From contig NC_058337.1 in the NCBI RefSeq assembly GCF_905475395.1, forward strand, positions 87,228,368-87,292,367: a stretch of 64,000 nt of DNA, in the 5' to 3' direction. Below are positions 60,588 through 64,000 of the stretch, piece by piece; position 1 is the first letter of the stretch, and every line of letters starts with the position of its first letter. The translations under genes and the position numbers were made by a program. Source of the DNA: Chrysoperla carnea (taxonomy: Eukaryota > Arthropoda > Insecta > Neuroptera > Chrysopidae). The notes under the pieces were generated by a model. It had not been told where the DNA came from, did no database searches, and saw only the letters and a list, made by a program, of their open reading frames with translations.

Positions 60588-60917
60588 GGCAGGCATTCTG
60601 AACACTTGCGCATAGCAGTGTATCACGACTACTGTAGGAGCTGCCACAGTGGTGAAGAGGAGACAATGTCTAATCATCTCTGTCATTGCCCAGCTCTTGC
60701 CATGAGGAGATGGACTTACTAGAGCCAGCCTCTCTTTGACGACTTCTCCGACCTAAAGTCTGTCGACATCAAAGCTCTGTTGCTGTTCTTAAACAGCTCC
60801 AATTGGTTCATGGAATAGTGGCCGGGGATGGGTCAACCCTTCTTCGGTATCACAACGGACCCTATGGTGTAAGTGTGTCCCACCACAGGACAGCCGCTCT
60901 AACCTAACCTAACCTAC
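60588..60917 (+). mobile_element. Non-LTR retrotransposon 3' end (post-RNase H region, decayed)
   Basis: One frame reads HSEHLRIAVYHDYCRSCHSG, then EEETMSNHLCHCPALAMRRW, a Cys/His arrangement (C-x2-C, then E, H, C-x-C-PALA) typical of the region after RNase H in I/R1/Jockey-type reverse-transcriptase ORFs. A TAG interrupts it at 60720-60722, and the frame ends at 60816-60818. The 3' end is TAACCTAACCTAACCTACC (60899-60917), a short CCTAA array. This is a dead 5'-truncated copy. Confidence 0.75.
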
Positions 60918-63900
60918 CAATTTCTCAAAAAACTACTGAATTTAGAAAAAACAAAAAAAATACCAGGCTATTAGGAATTCAAAGAGATTCAATTGTACCA
61001 AATTACAAAACGGCTGCCTTTTTTTCGCGGAATAAACAATTAAAATCCAAGAAAATATTTTTTTTGCGTTTTACTCGAAAATTTGAGATTATGTTAATAA
61101 AATAATAAAATAAAAGTTCTAGATTTATTTTACTGTCTAGAACTATTACATTTAACTTGTTTTGGTGGGACGAGTATTTAAGCCGCAAATCGCAAAAAAC
61201 CGATTGCCATCCCTCTTCACCGGCAAACATTCAGCTGTTGGATTTTTACCCCAACATTTGTAACCCCATTATCGACCCTTTCCCGCTGACTTTGCCCACT
61301 AACGAATTTTTTTGTTAAAAAAAAGTAGTACGCTTACACTATTAATGCTGGCAGGCTTACTAAGAGATTTGTTCCCTGAAGCATATCCATTTTATGATAA
61401 TATAAAACAGCATTTTGTATATTGAGTAGGTAATAATAATATTATTATATGTTTACCTACCTAAATTTTCTTATACATTTATGTATTAGAATCTTTGGTT
61501 TGGAACATCATGTAAATCCATGTAAGTGACATGTAGTGATTGACATATCTGGCATCACAAACAATTTGTTCGTGCTCAAATACATTTAATAAAAATCTGT
61601 TCTGACGCTGAGATCTTATTAAAAGTATCTATTAAATATCAGTATAGGTATAGGTAGTGTCAGAACTGAATATATCATTCAGTGTGTTAAACAAATATTT
61701 ATCCTCATAATTTTTAATCATTTTAAAAGCTTTCTGTTTTATTATTCTATTAAATAATAAAATATTCAGATACTACTTAAAGAATATAAATACGAAGAAA
61801 TAAATATTATGTTGTTCAAAGATCAATTATCTTTAAATTTAGATGGGTTGAGTTGTGGACTTGACTATAATGTTAGCAATATCTTTGGTTAATGAAATTG
61901 TCCAAAATTTTTATAGGTCAATTTGTTTCAACTTTTATTTCAGAACAAAATCCTCTACAATCTCTTTTGCTTATCAAATAGTAGTAAAGGATCCGAATTA
62001 GGGTAGCCTGGTTCATTTCATTCGGTAAGCAGATAGGTGAAGGTTGATCCTAATTCGGATCTTAGTCCATAATATCATTTTGATAGTAAATCTGTTAACA
62101 TCTATTAACAGAAAAGTGTGCCCCAAAGTAATAGAGCATTTGTTTTCCAACGCTGGGAGATGAGAGAGAGGTAATCGGAAAAAATAGTCCCGGGATATTG
62201 TTGTAATTATGAGTTTGGTTGGGTTGAGCTTGTCGACTATAAAGGAGTTGGTTGGGTTCTGAAATTTTTAGTGCGTTCAAAAATGGGACACTATTTTAGA
62301 AATTTATTTCGGTTTATTTTTTCCTAAATCTGCTGCAACTGTTCAGTTTCCTCCACCTTCTCGTTGCGTCTTTCTCTGTAGTAACTGACCTGTGGTTTTA
62401 CGTTATTGTCAATCTAACCCAACTGCACATTTTCCTACGATTAAAATGAGTTCTTTCTTACGTTTAAGCAGTTGCATACTTTTATCTCGGATCATAGTGT
62501 ACCAGATAAGCGGAAATCTTTACAATTATGTAATATATATTTATGTTTCACCTAGATAATAGTAGCTTTATCCTATTTCGTTCACTAATCGGTGGGAGAG
62601 ATGGGTCTATTATCTCCGCTGTTGGTTTTGCCCGTTTATATAGCTTGATAAATCCTTCACATAACTTTTCCCAGCGGTAATTAACCGTTCTTTACTAATC
62701 CGTGACATTGATTTCCTCATCATTCATCACTACCTTGGCTATTCGTTTAGGTTGTGACTTTCCAATTGACTTTTCAGTCTGCCTGTCTTTTATCACTTTG
62801 CCTGTCGTTTTTATTGCCAAGATTTCAGTCTTGACAGCCTTATTGAAATTAACTGTGAAAAATAAGGACGCATGGAAAAACGGTGAGGATTGCTCCGTCT
62901 CCGACACTGTGCCTTGAGAGAAATACGGGTACAACTATATAAGTGCTATACAATATTGACATTGCTATTATTCACTAATTAATATTTTAACCGTGATAGG
63001 TATATGCAACTTCGAACTCGGTTTTACCTGCTGGATAAAACACTTTGTTAATTCCTCCTAGAAAACTTAAATGTATAAAAAGATCGTACCAAAAAGGAGT
63101 AAGCACTATCTTTTTCACATTTCTAATTCAATCAAATTATCATTAAAATTCTAATTCATTTATAAATAAAATAAATAATATATAAAAATAATAACTGGTA
63201 TGTATTTATATATTTATTTATTCATTTATTAGTGATTATAATTTTAAATTTCTACCTTCTTGTTGTTTATTTACAAAACAAGTAGGTAGGTAGGTAGGTA
63301 GAAAGGTAGGTACCTACTGACTACGGAGTATATAGAATTTAACCAAATGGATTTTATCAATTGTTTATAATACCTTGAGAGTATACTTTTTGTACCCCAT
63401 ATATTCATTAACCCATTTATAAAGTATAATTGACATAATATCTACCATCCACCAATGTTGTATGATTTATATAACGTTTATTCTTAGGTATTACGTTTCT
63501 TTTTTTAACTGAGTACATAATTGAAAATACCGCAATAATATTAACACAAAACAAAAGAGAAATAAATTCCATAAATTTGACCCTTTGGATTTGGACACGG
63601 AAAGGCATGCGTTTCAATATTATATGGCGTCCATCACTTGGGAATCTTATATCTGAGACCTTTCCACTAAAAATAGTTTAAATATCATAAAATCTGATCT
63701 TTAAGAGGAAAATTGAACAAGTAAGTTTATAACTTGTGCAATGTTCATTTAAAGAGAAAAATGATTAACTGATTAAATCTCAAAAGACATTTAAATTTAT
63801 AAACAAGAGCAGATCCTGTCCCTTAAGGATAATTTTTTCAAAATGGACAAAAATTTTCAATGAAATTATCTTTCTCGTCTCATGTGAGAGAGAGAATTAC

Positions 63901-64000
63901 AATAGTTTTAGAAAATGCTCTATAAATCAGGAATGCTAATACCCAGGAATCTTAAGTTTTGGAAACCTTAACGATGAAGTTTATCTTCGAGTTCGAGAAA
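60918..64000. other. Right-hand end of the window, no gene recognised
   Basis: AT-rich sequence, presumably intron or intergenic. It contains a 13-bp inverted repeat GATCCGAATTAGG (61990-62002) with its complement at 62049-62061, and a (GTAG)n microsatellite (63281-63300). Overlapping 71- and 79-codon frames on opposite strands at 62695-62934 were not assignable. Nothing else stands out. Confidence 0.45.
63281..63310 (+). repeat. (GTAG)n microsatellite
   Basis: Five perfect 'gtag' units followed, after one interruption ('aaag'), by two more. A simple sequence repeat likely to vary in length. Confidence 0.9.

Noticed and set aside
62695-62934. Overlapping 79-codon (minus) and 71-codon (plus) frames; the minus frame ends in a plausible-looking charged stretch
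   Set aside because: No domain recognised, neither frame has clear splice sites, and the two frames exclude each other. Left unassigned.

Overview
This 64 kb window is nuclear DNA from an insect. It is strongly AT-rich, its genes are split by short GT-AG introns, and it carries many small inverted-repeat and retrotransposon remnants. An Osiris gene (an insect-specific family) together with an ERCC6/CSB gene, which Drosophila is known to lack, points to a non-dipteran insect. The order cannot be fixed from sequence alone; the repeat types would suit a lacewing-, beetle- or moth-like genome.

Layout. (1) 1-3933 (+): an Osiris/DUF1676 gene missing its 5' end; one intron holds a 597-bp hAT-type element with a perfect 8-bp target duplication. 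(2) 5833-9164 (-): TMEM129, an ER RING-type E3 ligase, three exons, complete. (3) 11236-13783 (+): a mitochondrial typical 2-Cys peroxiredoxin (Prx3-like), six exons, complete. (4) 15732-25630 (+): ERCC6/CSB, the SWI/SNF translocase of transcription-coupled repair, 13 exons, 1055 aa, lacking the C-terminal region of the vertebrate protein. (5) 28179-31798 (+): prenylcysteine oxidase, five exons, complete. (6) 38268-42551 (-): an FBXO22-like F-box/FIST protein, six exons, complete. (7) 59062-59811 (+): one internal serine-rich exon of an unidentified gene. For genes 2 to 6 I reconstructed every exon by hand; reading phases agree at all junctions and the total lengths are multiples of three.

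Between and inside these genes lie repeats: at least seven copies of one dispersed family (A), three copies of a terminal-inverted-repeat element (B), two copies of a ~740-bp long-hairpin element (C), one of them inserted into the arm of another palindromic element, two hAT-like elements, several other fold-back elements, and 3' ends of non-LTR retrotransposons. The stretch 42.6-59.0 kb has no gene I can support and is mostly repeats and AT-rich sequence.

The genes are unrelated housekeeping genes (ER protein degradation, peroxide removal, DNA repair, prenylcysteine breakdown, ubiquitination) and form no pathway or operon. I found no tRNA, rRNA, CRISPR array or bacterial/viral gene cluster. 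The most interesting points are the shortened CSB C-terminus, the nested palindromic elements, and the unidentified conserved exon.
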